This document shows positions 33,523 to 42,311 of a stretch of 64,000 nt of DNA, one piece after another. Position 1 is the first letter of the stretch. Each line of letters starts with the position of its first letter. Origin of the DNA: Clostridiaceae bacterium (GTDB lineage: Bacteria; Bacillota; Clostridia; Lachnospirales; Lachnospiraceae); the NCBI GenBank assembly GCA_009911065.1, contig QXWR01000010.1:58611-122610 (forward strand). Direction: 5' to 3'. The position numbers and the translations under genes were made by a program. The notes beneath the pieces are model-generated. The model saw only the letters and a program-made list of their open reading frames with translations, had not been told where the DNA came from and did not search any database.

Positions 33523-34383
33523 ATGAAAATCGGATTTATTGGGTTAGGATTGATGGGGGAGGCCATGGCTTCTAACATTATCCAAAAGCATTCAGAGCCA
33601 GTATACATATTTGATGTGGAGCCGGCAAAGATAAAGGCTCTGGAGAAATCAGGCGGTAAGGGGGCAGCCAGCGCAAAGGAGATTGCTGCTTCCTGCGACG
33701 TGGTGATTTCCATGGTGCCAAAAAGCATTCATGTCCAGACAGTTTATGATGAAATGGCTGACAATATGAGACCAAACCAGGTTTATATTGATATGAGCAC
33801 TATTGACCCAAAAGTATCTGTAAAGCTGTCCAAGATGGTGGGGCAAAAGGGAGCGGTGATGCTGGATGCTCCTGTGGTGAAATCTCGTCCGGCAGCCCTG
33901 GAAGGGAAGCTGGGCATTTATGTAGGAGGAGACAAGAACACATATGAGTCCGTTCGGTTTATTCTGAAGTATATGGGATGTAGTATCCTTTATATGGGAG
34001 GAAACGGAAGCGGACTGACGATGAAAATTCTTCACAATATGATGGTAGCTCAGATACAAAATGCAGTAAACGAAACCCTTTCTATGGCAGAACACTGCCA
34101 CATTGGGTATGACCAATTTGCCCAGGCCATTGCCTGCGGAGGCGGTCAGAATTTTTATCTGGATTCCAAATTGGCAACCATCCAAAAGAAAGACTATGAG
34201 GCTGTTTTCTCTGTGGAAAATATGGACAAGGATGTGAATATTGCAGTAGACATGGTTAGGGAAAAGGGAATGAATTATCCGGGGATGAACCTGGTACAAC
34301 AGCTTTATAGTCAGGCCATGGCAGACGGGGGCAAAAAAGATTTTTCCTATCTTTATGAGATTGTTCTAAGAAATGCAAAATGA
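33523..34383 (+). CDS. Beta-hydroxyacid dehydrogenase (NAD-binding), possible sulfolactaldehyde/tartronate-semialdehyde reductase
   Basis: I chose ATG 33523 (MKIGFIGLGLMGEAM), with GGAGG eight bases upstream; 286 aa. The GxGxxG Rossmann motif is at residues 5-10 and the catalytic Lys168 in LTMKILHNMM. The anion-binding motif, usually APVSGG, reads DAPVVKSRPAALEGKLG (115-131). E. coli YihU, the sulfolactaldehyde reductase, has GRT at this place and uses it to hold the sulfonate (from memory). Val-Lys-Ser would offer a similar charge. It probably reduces the three-carbon acidic aldehyde made by the aldolase. Confidence 0.85.
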   Translation: MKIGFIGLGLMGEAMASNIIQKHSEPVYIFDVEPAKIKALEKSGGKGAASAKEIAASCDVVISMVPKSIHVQTVYDEMADNMRPNQVYIDMSTIDPKVSVKLSKMVGQKGAVMLDAPVVKSRPAALEGKLGIYVGGDKNTYESVRFILKYMGCSILYMGGNGSGLTMKILHNMMVAQIQNAVNETLSMAEHCHIGYDQFAQAIACGGGQNFYLDSKLATIQKKDYEAVFSVENMDKDVNIAVDMVREKGMNYPGMNLVQQLYSQAMADGGKKDFSYLYEIVLRNAK

Positions 34384-34434
34384 GAATATGCGGAAAAAGT
34401 AAACAAGTTCAAAAATAAAACGGAGGTAAAATTT

Positions 34435-35499
34435 ATGAAGAAGAGGGTGTTGGCGCAAATTATGGCAGCAGCTATGATAGCAGGGATGTTATCTGGATGT
34501 GGGGGAAACGGGGAAAATATGGAAAACAATAAAACGGAAGGAACCACATCTGAGCCGGAATCAGCAGCACTAGAAAGCGAAGATAAGCCGGAGAACAAAG
34601 CAGTCTTAGAGGGACTTGGAAATTACCCGGAAAGAGATCTGGAAATTATTATTCCCTATAAAGTCGGCGGAACCACGGATTTGGCAGTGCGGGGTGTGCT
34701 GGATGCCATCCCCAAGGAAGAATTTGGAAAACAGGTTACTGTAACCAACATGGTAGGGGGATCTGGCCTGATTGGGACAGAGCATTTTCTGACCAAGGAT
34801 GCAGACGGCTATACCTTAGGTCTTGTAAACTGTGATTTGGTTTTGAATTATGTAAATGGCACTACAGAGATCAATCCCAGTGAGGCGATGATTCCTCTGG
34901 CGACAGTGGAACAAGATCCATACCTGTTGTTGGCAGGAAAGGATGCGCCCTTTCAGACTTTTGAGGAATGTGTAGCCTATGCAGAGGAACACCCAGGGGA
35001 GATTGTAGCCGGGGTGACAGGAGTAGGCACAATTCCCAATCTTTTAGGAACGATTTTTGAAAATGCCTCTCTGGAAATTCAGTCCGTTCCCTATGATTCG
35101 GCTCCAGATGCCATTGCAGGTGTTCTTTCTGGTGAGGTGGATTTGTGTATTTCTGCCATGGCCCCTGCTGTGGGAAATATTGAGTCCGGCAATCTGATTC
35201 CCATTGCAGTAACATCTGCAGAGCGTTCTCCATCTTCTCCAGACGTTCCAACCATGGCAGAAGTAGACCAGCGTTTTGCAAATGTGAACCTGATAAGCTG
35301 GATTATGATTGCAGCGCCTGCAAAAACCCCGGATGCGATTGTGGTTTATATGCAGGACATCCTAAGCAAAGCCGCTGTATCGGACAGCTATGCTTCCATT
35401 CGCAAGGAGTTTTATTTTGATCCAATTACCCTTACGGTTGAAGAAATGGCTGATTTTATTACGGAACAGGGAGAATACTATAAGAGTCTGATCAATTAA
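34435..35499 (+). CDS. tctC: TctC-family solute-binding lipoprotein
   Basis: The 354-aa protein has a lipoprotein signal (MKKRVLAQIMAAAMIAGMLSG-C, lipobox LSGC), then a Ser/Glu-rich linker and a TctC domain from about residue 65 (LEIIIPYKVGGTTDLAVRG; VTNMVGGSGLIGTEHFLTK). It would catch an organic acid outside the membrane and pass it to TctAB. The family binds carboxylates, and some members serve sulfonates such as sulfolactate (from memory, Slc proteins). It starts after CGGAGGT. Confidence 0.92.
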   Translation: MKKRVLAQIMAAAMIAGMLSGCGGNGENMENNKTEGTTSEPESAALESEDKPENKAVLEGLGNYPERDLEIIIPYKVGGTTDLAVRGVLDAIPKEEFGKQVTVTNMVGGSGLIGTEHFLTKDADGYTLGLVNCDLVLNYVNGTTEINPSEAMIPLATVEQDPYLLLAGKDAPFQTFEECVAYAEEHPGEIVAGVTGVGTIPNLLGTIFENASLEIQSVPYDSAPDAIAGVLSGEVDLCISAMAPAVGNIESGNLIPIAVTSAERSPSSPDVPTMAEVDQRFANVNLISWIMIAAPAKTPDAIVVYMQDILSKAAVSDSYASIRKEFYFDPITLTVEEMADFITEQGEYYKSLIN

Positions 35500-35522
35500 A
35501 TCTTTCTTGAGAGAGGTATGGG

Positions 35523-35987
35523 ATGAAAAAATATAACCTTGGCATGTCTGTCATATTGATTGTGATTTCCACAGCTATGTTAAAGCAGTCCAACACCTAT
35601 GGGAGCGCTACGAAGGGAACTGCCATGGGTTCTGGTGTTTGGCCTGGTATCCTGGCAGTGGCGATGATGATTCTGGCCTGTGTTCTGGCAGTGGAAACTC
35701 TGGTTCAGAAAAGAGACGAAAAGGAGACAGAACCCATACAGTTTTGCTCTTTAGGAATGAAGCGGATCTATGTTTTGGTTGGAATCTGCCTAGTTTTTGC
35801 GGTACTGCTGAAGCTGCTTGGATTTTTCCCATCTATGATCTTTTTGGTTCCAGGGGTTATGCTGCTTCTTGGGGAGAAGCGTCCTGCCATGCTGGCTGCT
35901 CTTACTCTTGGCATTTTGATTTTTGTCCAGGTGGTATTTGTTATGCTTCTGGGTTTGAAACTGCCCATAGGTCTTCTGTTTAAGTAG
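35523..35987 (+). CDS. tctB: TctB-family small membrane subunit
   Basis: This 154-aa protein has four hydrophobic segments (about 5-22, 38-58, 85-110, 120-150), the usual size and layout of TctB. It lies 23 bases after tctC and 15 before tctA. TctB sequences vary, so position carries much of the evidence. Confidence 0.85.
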   Translation: MKKYNLGMSVILIVISTAMLKQSNTYGSATKGTAMGSGVWPGILAVAMMILACVLAVETLVQKRDEKETEPIQFCSLGMKRIYVLVGICLVFAVLLKLLGFFPSMIFLVPGVMLLLGEKRPAMLAALTLGILIFVQVVFVMLLGLKLPIGLLFK

Positions 35988-36002
35988 AAAGGGGGAATCT
36001 GT

Positions 36003-37502
36003 ATGCTGTCAACGTTATTTTCTGTCATTATTGAAGTATTCCAGCCCTTTAATCTGTTGGTTGTCTTTGTTGGAAGCTTTGTGGGAATTTTCGTGGGAGC
36101 TATGCCAGGACTTTCCTCCATTATGGGTCTTAGTTTGATGCTGCCTTTGACTTTGAAATTTACGGGAAATACCGGAATATTGATGCTTCTTGGGGTATTT
36201 TGCGGGGCCATCTATGGCGGTTCCATCACAGCGATTTTGATTAAGACGCCAGGAACCGCAAATTCTGCAGCTACGGTATTGGATGGTTATCCTTTAACCC
36301 AAAAAGGAAAAGCAGCTCAGGCTTTGGGCGTGTCAACACTGGCGTCCACTTTCGGGGGAATCTTTAGTGCAGTGATGCTTTTATGGACAGCACCTTTGCT
36401 GTCAAAAGTAGCATTGTCTTTCACCTCACCGGAATATTTCTCACTGGCGATTTTTGGATTGAGCATGGTGACAAGTCTTTCGTCAAAAAATGTTACAAAA
36501 GGTTTGATTAGTGCATTGATTGGTTTGATGTTAGCAACCGTGGGGATGGATGCTTTGACCGGGGTAAAACGCTTTACCTTTCATACCAGCTATCTTATGG
36601 GTGGAATTGCCATGGTTCCAGTGTTAATCGGACTATATGCCTTTTCCCAGGGACTTGCCAATACGGAACAGAAGATGGGAGATGGAGAACACACAAAGGA
36701 AAAGATTCGTCATACTTTTCCAGAATGGACCGTCATCCGCAAAATCATGCCCACATTGCTTCGTTCCAGCCTGATTGGGACCATGGTGGGAGCAATACCT
36801 GGAACTGGAGGCGATATTGCTTCCTGGCTGGCCTACAATGAAGCCAGACGTTGGGACAAGCATCCAGAGGAATTTGGCACAGGCCGGCTGGAGGGAGTTG
36901 CCGCCCCGGAGGCAGCCAACAATGCGGTGTCCGGCGGCGCTTTAATTCCCCTTTTGACCCTTGGCATTCCGGGAGATGCGGGGACAGCGGTTATGTTGGG
37001 GGCTATGATGATGCAGGGGATTGTTCCTGGTCCCCTATTGTTTACAAGCGAGGCAGGGAAGGTCTATACGATTATTGTAGGATTGTTTGTGGCAAATATT
37101 TTTATGGGACTTCTTGGCTTTATGGGCATCCGGCTGTTTTCAAAGATTGGTGATATTAGTAATAAATACTTGACCCCAATCGTGTTTGTATTCTGTATTG
37201 TGGGAACTTTTGCATTAAACAACAGCATTCATGATGTATATCTAATGATGCTGGTTGGGATTGTGGCTTTTTTCCTGATGAAACTAGAGTTTCCCATGCC
37301 GCCGGTTATCCTTGGCTTGATTTTGGGAAACACCCTGGAGAAGAACTTACAGCGTTCTCTTATGGTGAGCAAAGGCAGTTTTGCTATTTTCTTTACCAGA
37401 CCAATTTCCATGGGGCTGTTGATCATTGCTTTTTTGTCAATCTTTTTGCCGCTCATAATGCGGATCGTTAAAACCAAAGTCAAATCCCCCGCAGCGAGCT
37501 GA
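36003..37502 (+). CDS. tctA: TctA-family large membrane subunit
   Basis: The 499-aa protein has about 12 helices and the conserved TctA motifs: GIFVGAMPGLSSIMGLSLML near 25, GGSITAILIKTPGTANSAAT near 75 and GAIPGTGGDIASWLAYNEAR near 260. With tctC and tctB it completes a sodium- or proton-driven importer of the presumed substrate. Confidence 0.95.
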   Translation: MLSTLFSVIIEVFQPFNLLVVFVGSFVGIFVGAMPGLSSIMGLSLMLPLTLKFTGNTGILMLLGVFCGAIYGGSITAILIKTPGTANSAATVLDGYPLTQKGKAAQALGVSTLASTFGGIFSAVMLLWTAPLLSKVALSFTSPEYFSLAIFGLSMVTSLSSKNVTKGLISALIGLMLATVGMDALTGVKRFTFHTSYLMGGIAMVPVLIGLYAFSQGLANTEQKMGDGEHTKEKIRHTFPEWTVIRKIMPTLLRSSLIGTMVGAIPGTGGDIASWLAYNEARRWDKHPEEFGTGRLEGVAAPEAANNAVSGGALIPLLTLGIPGDAGTAVMLGAMMMQGIVPGPLLFTSEAGKVYTIIVGLFVANIFMGLLGFMGIRLFSKIGDISNKYLTPIVFVFCIVGTFALNNSIHDVYLMMLVGIVAFFLMKLEFPMPPVILGLILGNTLEKNLQRSLMVSKGSFAIFFTRPISMGLLIIAFLSIFLPLIMRIVKTKVKSPAAS

Positions 37503-37543
37503 CGGGACATCCAATTTTCAGAGACACAGCTGCGGGGGGATTT
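37482..37543 (+). other. Strong hairpin at the end of tctA
   Basis: AAATCCCCCGCAGC (37482-37495) pairs with GCTGCGGGGGGATTT (37529-37543). It overlaps the tctA stop and has no long T run, so it may slow RNA decay or reduce expression of the next gene rather than fully terminate. Confidence 0.5.
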
Positions 37544-37609
37544 GCCCCTCGCGGCAGTTATCAGATAATGATGTGTGCTTGAAAAAGGCATCCATGAGCG
37601 GAGGTAGAT

Positions 37610-38383
37610 ATGGAAATTGCAGCCTTTTTGCTGATCTTATTTCTGTCAAATGTCATTCAGGGCATTACGGGATTTGCAGGGACAATCCTGGCTATGCCGC
37701 CCAGTCTTATACTGGTGGGTTATTATGCAGCAAAGCCAGTGCTGAATGTTTTGGGATTGCTTTCAGGAATCTATGTATTTGCCGGAAACCGGAAGAAGGT
37801 ATTATGGGATGAATTAAAACAGATTGTAACCGTGATGTCCATAGGAATTGCAGCAGGGATTTTGCTAAAGGGATATTTTGCGGGCAGAGAGAACATCCTG
37901 TATCCTCCCTTAGGGATTTTTGTCCTGCTGCTGTCCGCACAGGGGATGGCAAGGCTTTGGAAGGAGGGCAGAGAGGAGGAGATCGGTGAAGATAAGATGA
38001 CTTCTGGAGGCAAAAATTCAGGTGGATTGAATCAAATGCGGACCAGAGGACTTCTGATTCTGGCAGGACTTGTACATGGTATTTTTGTCTGTGGAGGTCC
38101 TTTGCTGATTGGTTATCTGACAAAACGGGTGGACGACAAGAAAGCCTTTCGTGCAACCATATCTACAGTATGGATTGTACTGAACACAATCGTACTTATG
38201 GATGATATTCGGTCCGGATTGTGGGAAATTGAGATTGTAACGCTGCTGCTTATGACCATCCCCTTTTTTCTGGCTGGAATGTTTGTGGGGGAAAGGCTGG
38301 TCCGGCAGATGAGCCAGAAAACCTTTATGGTAATAACCTATGTATTGTTGTTAATATCCGGGATCTCTCTGCTGTTTAAATAG
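37610..38383 (+). CDS. TSUP (TauE/SafE) permease, possible product exporter
   Basis: GGAGGT precedes ATG 37610; 257 aa with about eight helices and the family opening NVIQGITGFAGTILAMPPSL plus the second-half motif GLVHGIFVCGGPLLIGYL. In sulfoglycolysis operons TSUP proteins are proposed to export sulfolactate or dihydroxypropanesulfonate. As the last gene of this cluster it could export the reduced three-carbon acid. It is distinct from the TSUP gene at 16128. Confidence 0.85.
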   Translation: MEIAAFLLILFLSNVIQGITGFAGTILAMPPSLILVGYYAAKPVLNVLGLLSGIYVFAGNRKKVLWDELKQIVTVMSIGIAAGILLKGYFAGRENILYPPLGIFVLLLSAQGMARLWKEGREEEIGEDKMTSGGKNSGGLNQMRTRGLLILAGLVHGIFVCGGPLLIGYLTKRVDDKKAFRATISTVWIVLNTIVLMDDIRSGLWEIEIVTLLLMTIPFFLAGMFVGERLVRQMSQKTFMVITYVLLLISGISLLFK

Positions 38384-38406
38384 GGAAAGCAGAGAGTCCT
38401 TTTTTG
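38365..38406 (+). terminator. Terminator of the catabolic cluster
   Basis: CTCTCTGCT (38365-38373) pairs with AGCAGAGAG (38388-38396), followed by TCCTTTTTT. The first arm lies within the end of the permease gene. Confidence 0.65.
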
Positions 38407-38461
38407 TCTGTGGAAAATTCCCGTTTATCTACTAACGGTCTTAACTTTCATATACGAATAC

Positions 38462-38950
38462 TTAACTGAAATATAAAATGATGGCATATCCTTTTTCTGC
38501 TGTTTGATTAAAATACTCTTTCAACTTTATTAGATATGAATATATGTACTCATACAAAAAGCCTGCATCCATTTCATTCTCCTTTCCGAGAAGTGGATAT
38601 ACTGCATTTTCTTGCATTGCCTTAAAATCATACATATTTTCCAAAACATTATTATCTAATGAGTTTAAAAAATCGGCGGCTTCTTTAACTTGTTGCTCGG
38701 TAATATAAAATGCCCCAAATTCTAATTCACAATCTAACTCGTTATCATCCCTTATTGGTACAACGTAGCCCATGGGTGGCTTTCCATTCTCAATATCTTT
38801 ACACAAGAGATAATGTATTGCCCTCCATGATTTATCTACATCTAAGGGGCAGCATTGTGTAGGGTCAATCTCAAGAATGCTTTTTTCACCTTTGATAATC
38901 TGGCTTAACAGAAAATTTTCAATAGCTATATAAGTACCAGTCATTCCCAT
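38462..38950 (-). CDS. DUF1877 (YfbM-like) protein
   Basis: The 162-aa protein opens MGMTGTYIAIENFLLSQI and has VDKSWRAIHYLLCKD at about residues 38-52, the DUF1877 signature. Members are small cytosolic proteins of unknown function; many sit in immunity-gene arrays. It lies about 70 bases from the Imm1-like gene on the same strand. Confidence 0.85.
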   Translation of the reverse strand: MGMTGTYIAIENFLLSQIIKGEKSILEIDPTQCCPLDVDKSWRAIHYLLCKDIENGKPPMGYVVPIRDDNELDCELEFGAFYITEQQVKEAADFLNSLDNNVLENMYDFKAMQENAVYPLLGKENEMDAGFLYEYIYSYLIKLKEYFNQTAEKGYAIILYFS

Positions 38951-39021
38951 ATGTTTCTCTCCTTGACAATTCCGTTTTATTTACTCCCTTTTCGAAGAAG
39001 TATTCCCAATACATAACTTTT

Positions 39022-39429
39022 TCAATCTTCCTCCCACAATGCTTCCCATTCAATACAATTTGGACGTTCGAATGTATCGCAAAATTCTTCCATACAGCTA
39101 ATGGCTTTTTCCAGTGGCACTATGACATACCCAGGAGCCACCCACTCTCTGTCGCCTTCGCCTGCAAAAAATGTCACTTCTTTGTTAAAATTCCCACAAG
39201 ACTGCCATACATCTCCTTCATCGTTTTTAAAATAGTGGACACAGGCATATTGACCTTTTATGAGAACGGAAAGGCATGGATATGGTTTCTCGTTACTGCT
39301 CACCCATACCTCATTACCTTGCAATAAAGCGGCACTCTGTTTTATAATTTCGGCTATTTCCGTTTTGCTTTGGCACACTATCTCTCCTTTTCTTGTGCTC
39401 ACATTAAAAATCTTCTCATATAATAACAT
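39022..39429 (-). CDS. Imm1-family immunity protein
   Basis: I chose ATG 39429 (MLLYEKIFNVST) with GGGAG upstream; 135 aa. The segment PYPCLSVLIKGQYACVHYF followed by DVWQSCG, then YVIVPLEKAISCMEEFC and NCIEWEAL fits the Imm1 fold. These proteins neutralise deaminase and other polymorphic toxins. No toxin gene is adjacent, so it is an orphan immunity gene, perhaps against toxins of competitors. Confidence 0.75.
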   Translation of the reverse strand: MLLYEKIFNVSTRKGEIVCQSKTEIAEIIKQSAALLQGNEVWVSSNEKPYPCLSVLIKGQYACVHYFKNDEGDVWQSCGNFNKEVTFFAGEGDREWVAPGYVIVPLEKAISCMEEFCDTFERPNCIEWEALWEED

Positions 39430-39687
39430 CTTATATTTCTCCCTGAGATTTATCGTTCTTTTTGCGCGGATACGCAATTCCGAAAAGAGAATGCCAAAAT
39501 TACCCGCCTTTCCTGTTACACCAGAAATTTTTTTGGTTTTATATGGAATCGTAGTGTTTTTGAATATTAGTTTGCATAAGTATTCCTCATCATATTTGGC
39601 TTAATGAAATTATAACATTCTTCTTTTTACAAATAAAGAGAGAACTGGTTTATATTTTGACCAGTTCTCCGTCCAAAGAAAAATATG

Positions 39688-39927
39688 TTACCACAATTCT
39701 AATGAATCTTCCGTATCTACCCATGCCTGCATACAACCATCAAGGTATAGTGTTGCATATTCAAGAGGATTGTCTATTGCCAAAGCATTTAAGGCGCATT
39801 CAGAGTATGGTGTTGTTTTCAATCCTTTTTCAGCTTTTCCGCAGTCTATCCGTAAAATATATCCGTCAAAAGTGGTTACGTCAATATTGTTATGGAGCAT
39901 ATTATATGTTGCATGAATAACCCTCAT
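39688..39927 (-). CDS. DUF6061-like small protein
   Basis: The 79-aa protein (MRVIHATYNMLHNNIDVTTF, then DGYILRIDCGKAEKG) resembles DUF6061, short proteins common in Clostridia. The ending CMQAWVDTEDSLELW is acidic. AAAGGA lies about ten bases upstream. No function is known; the neighbourhood is immunity-like. Confidence 0.6.
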   Translation of the reverse strand: MRVIHATYNMLHNNIDVTTFDGYILRIDCGKAEKGLKTTPYSECALNALAIDNPLEYATLYLDGCMQAWVDTEDSLELW

Positions 39928-40249
39928 ATCTTTTTCGTCCTTTCATTTTGTTTCCCTTATTTTTGCTCTTATGAGGGTTCGTAACATGAGGGAAAAGGAT
40001 ATAACATAAGGGAAAGTATAAGGGCAAACTCACTTGCTATAAATTTAGCGTTTTCAAGGGTTTGCGGACTTTTTGGAGATAAGATATAACAGTTATTAAA
40101 TGCTATAAAAAGTGTCTTATCAGAATTCCAGTTTGTAAAATCAAAAAGTTTATGGTAGTATGGAGATGGAAAAGTGAAAGCGGAATGAATTTTCAAAGAT
40201 GCTCGAATCTATTATGAAGGTTTAATCCAATTTAGAAAGAAGGATGGCT

Positions 40250-40942
40250 ATGAAGGAAGAATGTCTGGTGTGCAAAGGGCCTCTTCAGTATCTGGAAAAT
40301 GGCGAACTTATGGAGTGTATGATTTGCCATAAAAAAGAAAACAGCAGAACAAGATGTGTAAATGGACATTATATCTGCGATGAATGCCATACAAATGGCA
40401 TGGATGTAATTCTTGATCTTTGCAGGAACGAATCATCAAAGAATCCTGTGGAAATCATGGAAAAAATGATGGAGCAGCCCTTTTGTCATATGCATGGGCC
40501 GGAGCATCACGTTATGGTAGGCTGTGCGCTTCTGACGGCTTACAAAAATGCAGGCGGAGAAATCGATCTGGAGACGGCTCTGGCAGAGATGTACAATCGG
40601 GGGAAAAGTGTCCCTGGAGGCGCCTGTGGATTTTGGGGAGCCTGCGGCGCAGGAATCAGCGCCGGAATATTTGTATCGGTCATTTCCGGGTCCACGCCCC
40701 TGGCAGAAGAACCTTTTGCCTTGTCTCATAAAATGACATCCAAAGCTTTGGAACAGATTGGCAAAGTTGGAGGACCAAGATGTTGTAAACGAGACTCCTT
40801 TTTATCCATTTTGTCCGCAATCGATTTTGTGGAAGAAAATTTTGCCATTACAATGGAAAAATCAGAAGTGGTGTGCAGCTATGCAGGGAATAATAATCAA
40901 TGCATCGGAAAAAGATGCCCTTTTTCCAGAGCAAACCATTAA
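40250..40942 (+). CDS. DUF5714 Cys-rich protein
   Basis: I chose ATG 40250 (MKEECLVCKGPL), eight bases after AGAAAGAAGG; 230 aa. The N-terminus has two zinc-type pairs (CLVC, CMIC) and CDECH near 45; the middle has GGACGFWGACGAG, recalling the C_GCAxxG motif; the end has CCKRD and CSYAGNNNQCIGKRCPF. DUF5714 proteins are found in anaerobes, often near SAM enzymes or oxidoreductases, and probably bind metal. The next gene is a flavoprotein on the same strand. Confidence 0.78.
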   Translation: MKEECLVCKGPLQYLENGELMECMICHKKENSRTRCVNGHYICDECHTNGMDVILDLCRNESSKNPVEIMEKMMEQPFCHMHGPEHHVMVGCALLTAYKNAGGEIDLETALAEMYNRGKSVPGGACGFWGACGAGISAGIFVSVISGSTPLAEEPFALSHKMTSKALEQIGKVGGPRCCKRDSFLSILSAIDFVEENFAITMEKSEVVCSYAGNNNQCIGKRCPFSRANH

Positions 40943-41056
40943 CAGCAAAAACAATCCGAATCGGACCATTGGAGAAGGAATGTTTACCATTGTTTAAAAG
41001 GCCTCAAAAGGCTGTATAGAATTTTCCTAAAACGTAAAAATAGGATTAGGTCAGCA

Positions 41057-41089
41057 GCACGGTTTACTGGAACCGTGCAAACTTATTTT
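41057..41089 (+). terminator. Hairpin between the DUF5714 and flavoprotein genes
   Basis: GCACGGTT (41057-41064) pairs with AACCGTGC (41071-41078), then AAACTTATTTTT. It is a weak terminator or attenuator. Confidence 0.45.
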
Positions 41090-41111
41090 TATGGAACCAG
41101 GAGGATTTTAA

Positions 41112-42014
41112 ATGTACGATATAATTATTATTGGGGCAGGACCAGCTGGAATCAGTGCAGCCATTTATGGGAAAAGCAGGGGCAGAAAGGTTTTGGTTCT
41201 GGAAAAGAATCAGGTAGGCGGTTTAATTGGAATGGTATCCACGGTCACCCACTATACCGCAGTTTTAAAAGAAGAAACTGGCAAGACATTTGGGGAACGG
41301 ATGAAGGAACAGGCTCTTGGTGCCGGAGTGGAGATTCGTTATGAGAAAGTGACAGAGACCAAACTTACAGGTGAAATCAAGAATATCGTTACAGATCAGG
41401 AAAGTTACCAGTGCAAAACCGTGATTTTGGCCAATGGGGGTTCTGGACGTATGCTGGGAATTTCAGGAGAAAGTCTGGAAGGAATGCGGTTAAATGCTCC
41501 AAAAGACGGTCCGAATTATAAAGGAAAAAATGTCTATGTTATCGGCGGAGCAGATGGTGCGGTCAAGGAAGCCATTTATCTGGCAAAAATTGCAGCAAAA
41601 GTGACCATTGTATGTGTGGAAGATGAGCTTGTATGTATACCGGAATTTAAAGAGAAAGCAGCTTTGTATTCGAATATTTACATGATGCCACATACAAGTC
41701 TCACTGCTGTATATGGCGCCAAAAGAGCCGAGGAACTTGAATTTACAGATAACAAGACCGGAAAAAAACAAATTGTAAAGGATGCAGAATGTGGAGTGTT
41801 TGTATATGCAGGCATTGTTCCCAACACTCAGATGTATACAGAATTAAAGCTGGTCCAAGGATATATTCCTGTGGATGAATGGATGCAGACCGAAATACCG
41901 GGAGTGTTCGCTGCCGGAGACATCTGTGTAAAAAAGGTAAGGCAGGTAGCCACAGCAGTTGCAGACGGGGCTATTGCAGGCATTCAGGCAGCGGCCATGT
42001 GTGAATGGATTTAG
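41112..42014 (+). CDS. Thioredoxin-reductase-like flavoprotein lacking the CxxC
   Basis: AGGAGG precedes ATG 41112; 300 aa. FAD motif YDIIIIGAGPAGISAAIYG at 2-20, NAD motif KNVYVIGGADGAVKEAIYLA near 140, and the C-terminal FAD motif GVFAAGDICVKKVRQVATAV follow the TrxR plan. Where TrxR has CAVCDG just before the NAD motif, this protein has NAPKDG, so the redox disulfide is missing. It cannot reduce thioredoxin in the usual way and may instead use ferredoxin or another acceptor. Confidence 0.88.
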   Translation: MYDIIIIGAGPAGISAAIYGKSRGRKVLVLEKNQVGGLIGMVSTVTHYTAVLKEETGKTFGERMKEQALGAGVEIRYEKVTETKLTGEIKNIVTDQESYQCKTVILANGGSGRMLGISGESLEGMRLNAPKDGPNYKGKNVYVIGGADGAVKEAIYLAKIAAKVTIVCVEDELVCIPEFKEKAALYSNIYMMPHTSLTAVYGAKRAEELEFTDNKTGKKQIVKDAECGVFVYAGIVPNTQMYTELKLVQGYIPVDEWMQTEIPGVFAAGDICVKKVRQVATAVADGAIAGIQAAAMCEWI

Positions 42015-42054
42015 ATTTCTAACAGCATAATGTTTCGTTATAATTTGAAACACA

Positions 42055-42080
42055 GCCGAGAATGTTCTCGGCTTTTCTTG
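42055..42080 (+). terminator. Terminator after the TrxR-like gene
   Basis: GCCGAGAA (42055-42062) and TTCTCGGC (42065-42072) pair, followed by TTTTCTTGTTT. Confidence 0.85.
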
Positions 42081-42154
42081 TTTATTTCTGACCGTACATT
42101 TAAGAAATCTTTAGGAGGTAAAGGATAACAAAGCTAAAACCTATGCCCAAAGTG

Positions 42155-42222
42155 GAAAACGGAACAAATACAGCGTGAAAAACCGAACAAAACATCGTAG
42201 AAAACCGAACAAAAATAGATAG
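42155..42222 (+). repeat. Three imperfect 22-23 bp tandem repeats before the MoxR operon
   Basis: Units begin near 42155, 42177 and 42200, each with a GAAAACCGAACAAA-type core. They lie about 100-150 bases before the MoxR start and upstream of a TATAAT at 42243, so they may bind a regulator. Confidence 0.5.
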
Positions 42223-42311
42223 GAATTTCCAGCAATTTAAGGTATAATTACAGTTATAACAGCTGTCAGTTCAGAGGCAGGAATAGCACTGAAAAAGGAG
42301 AGAGAAGACAA

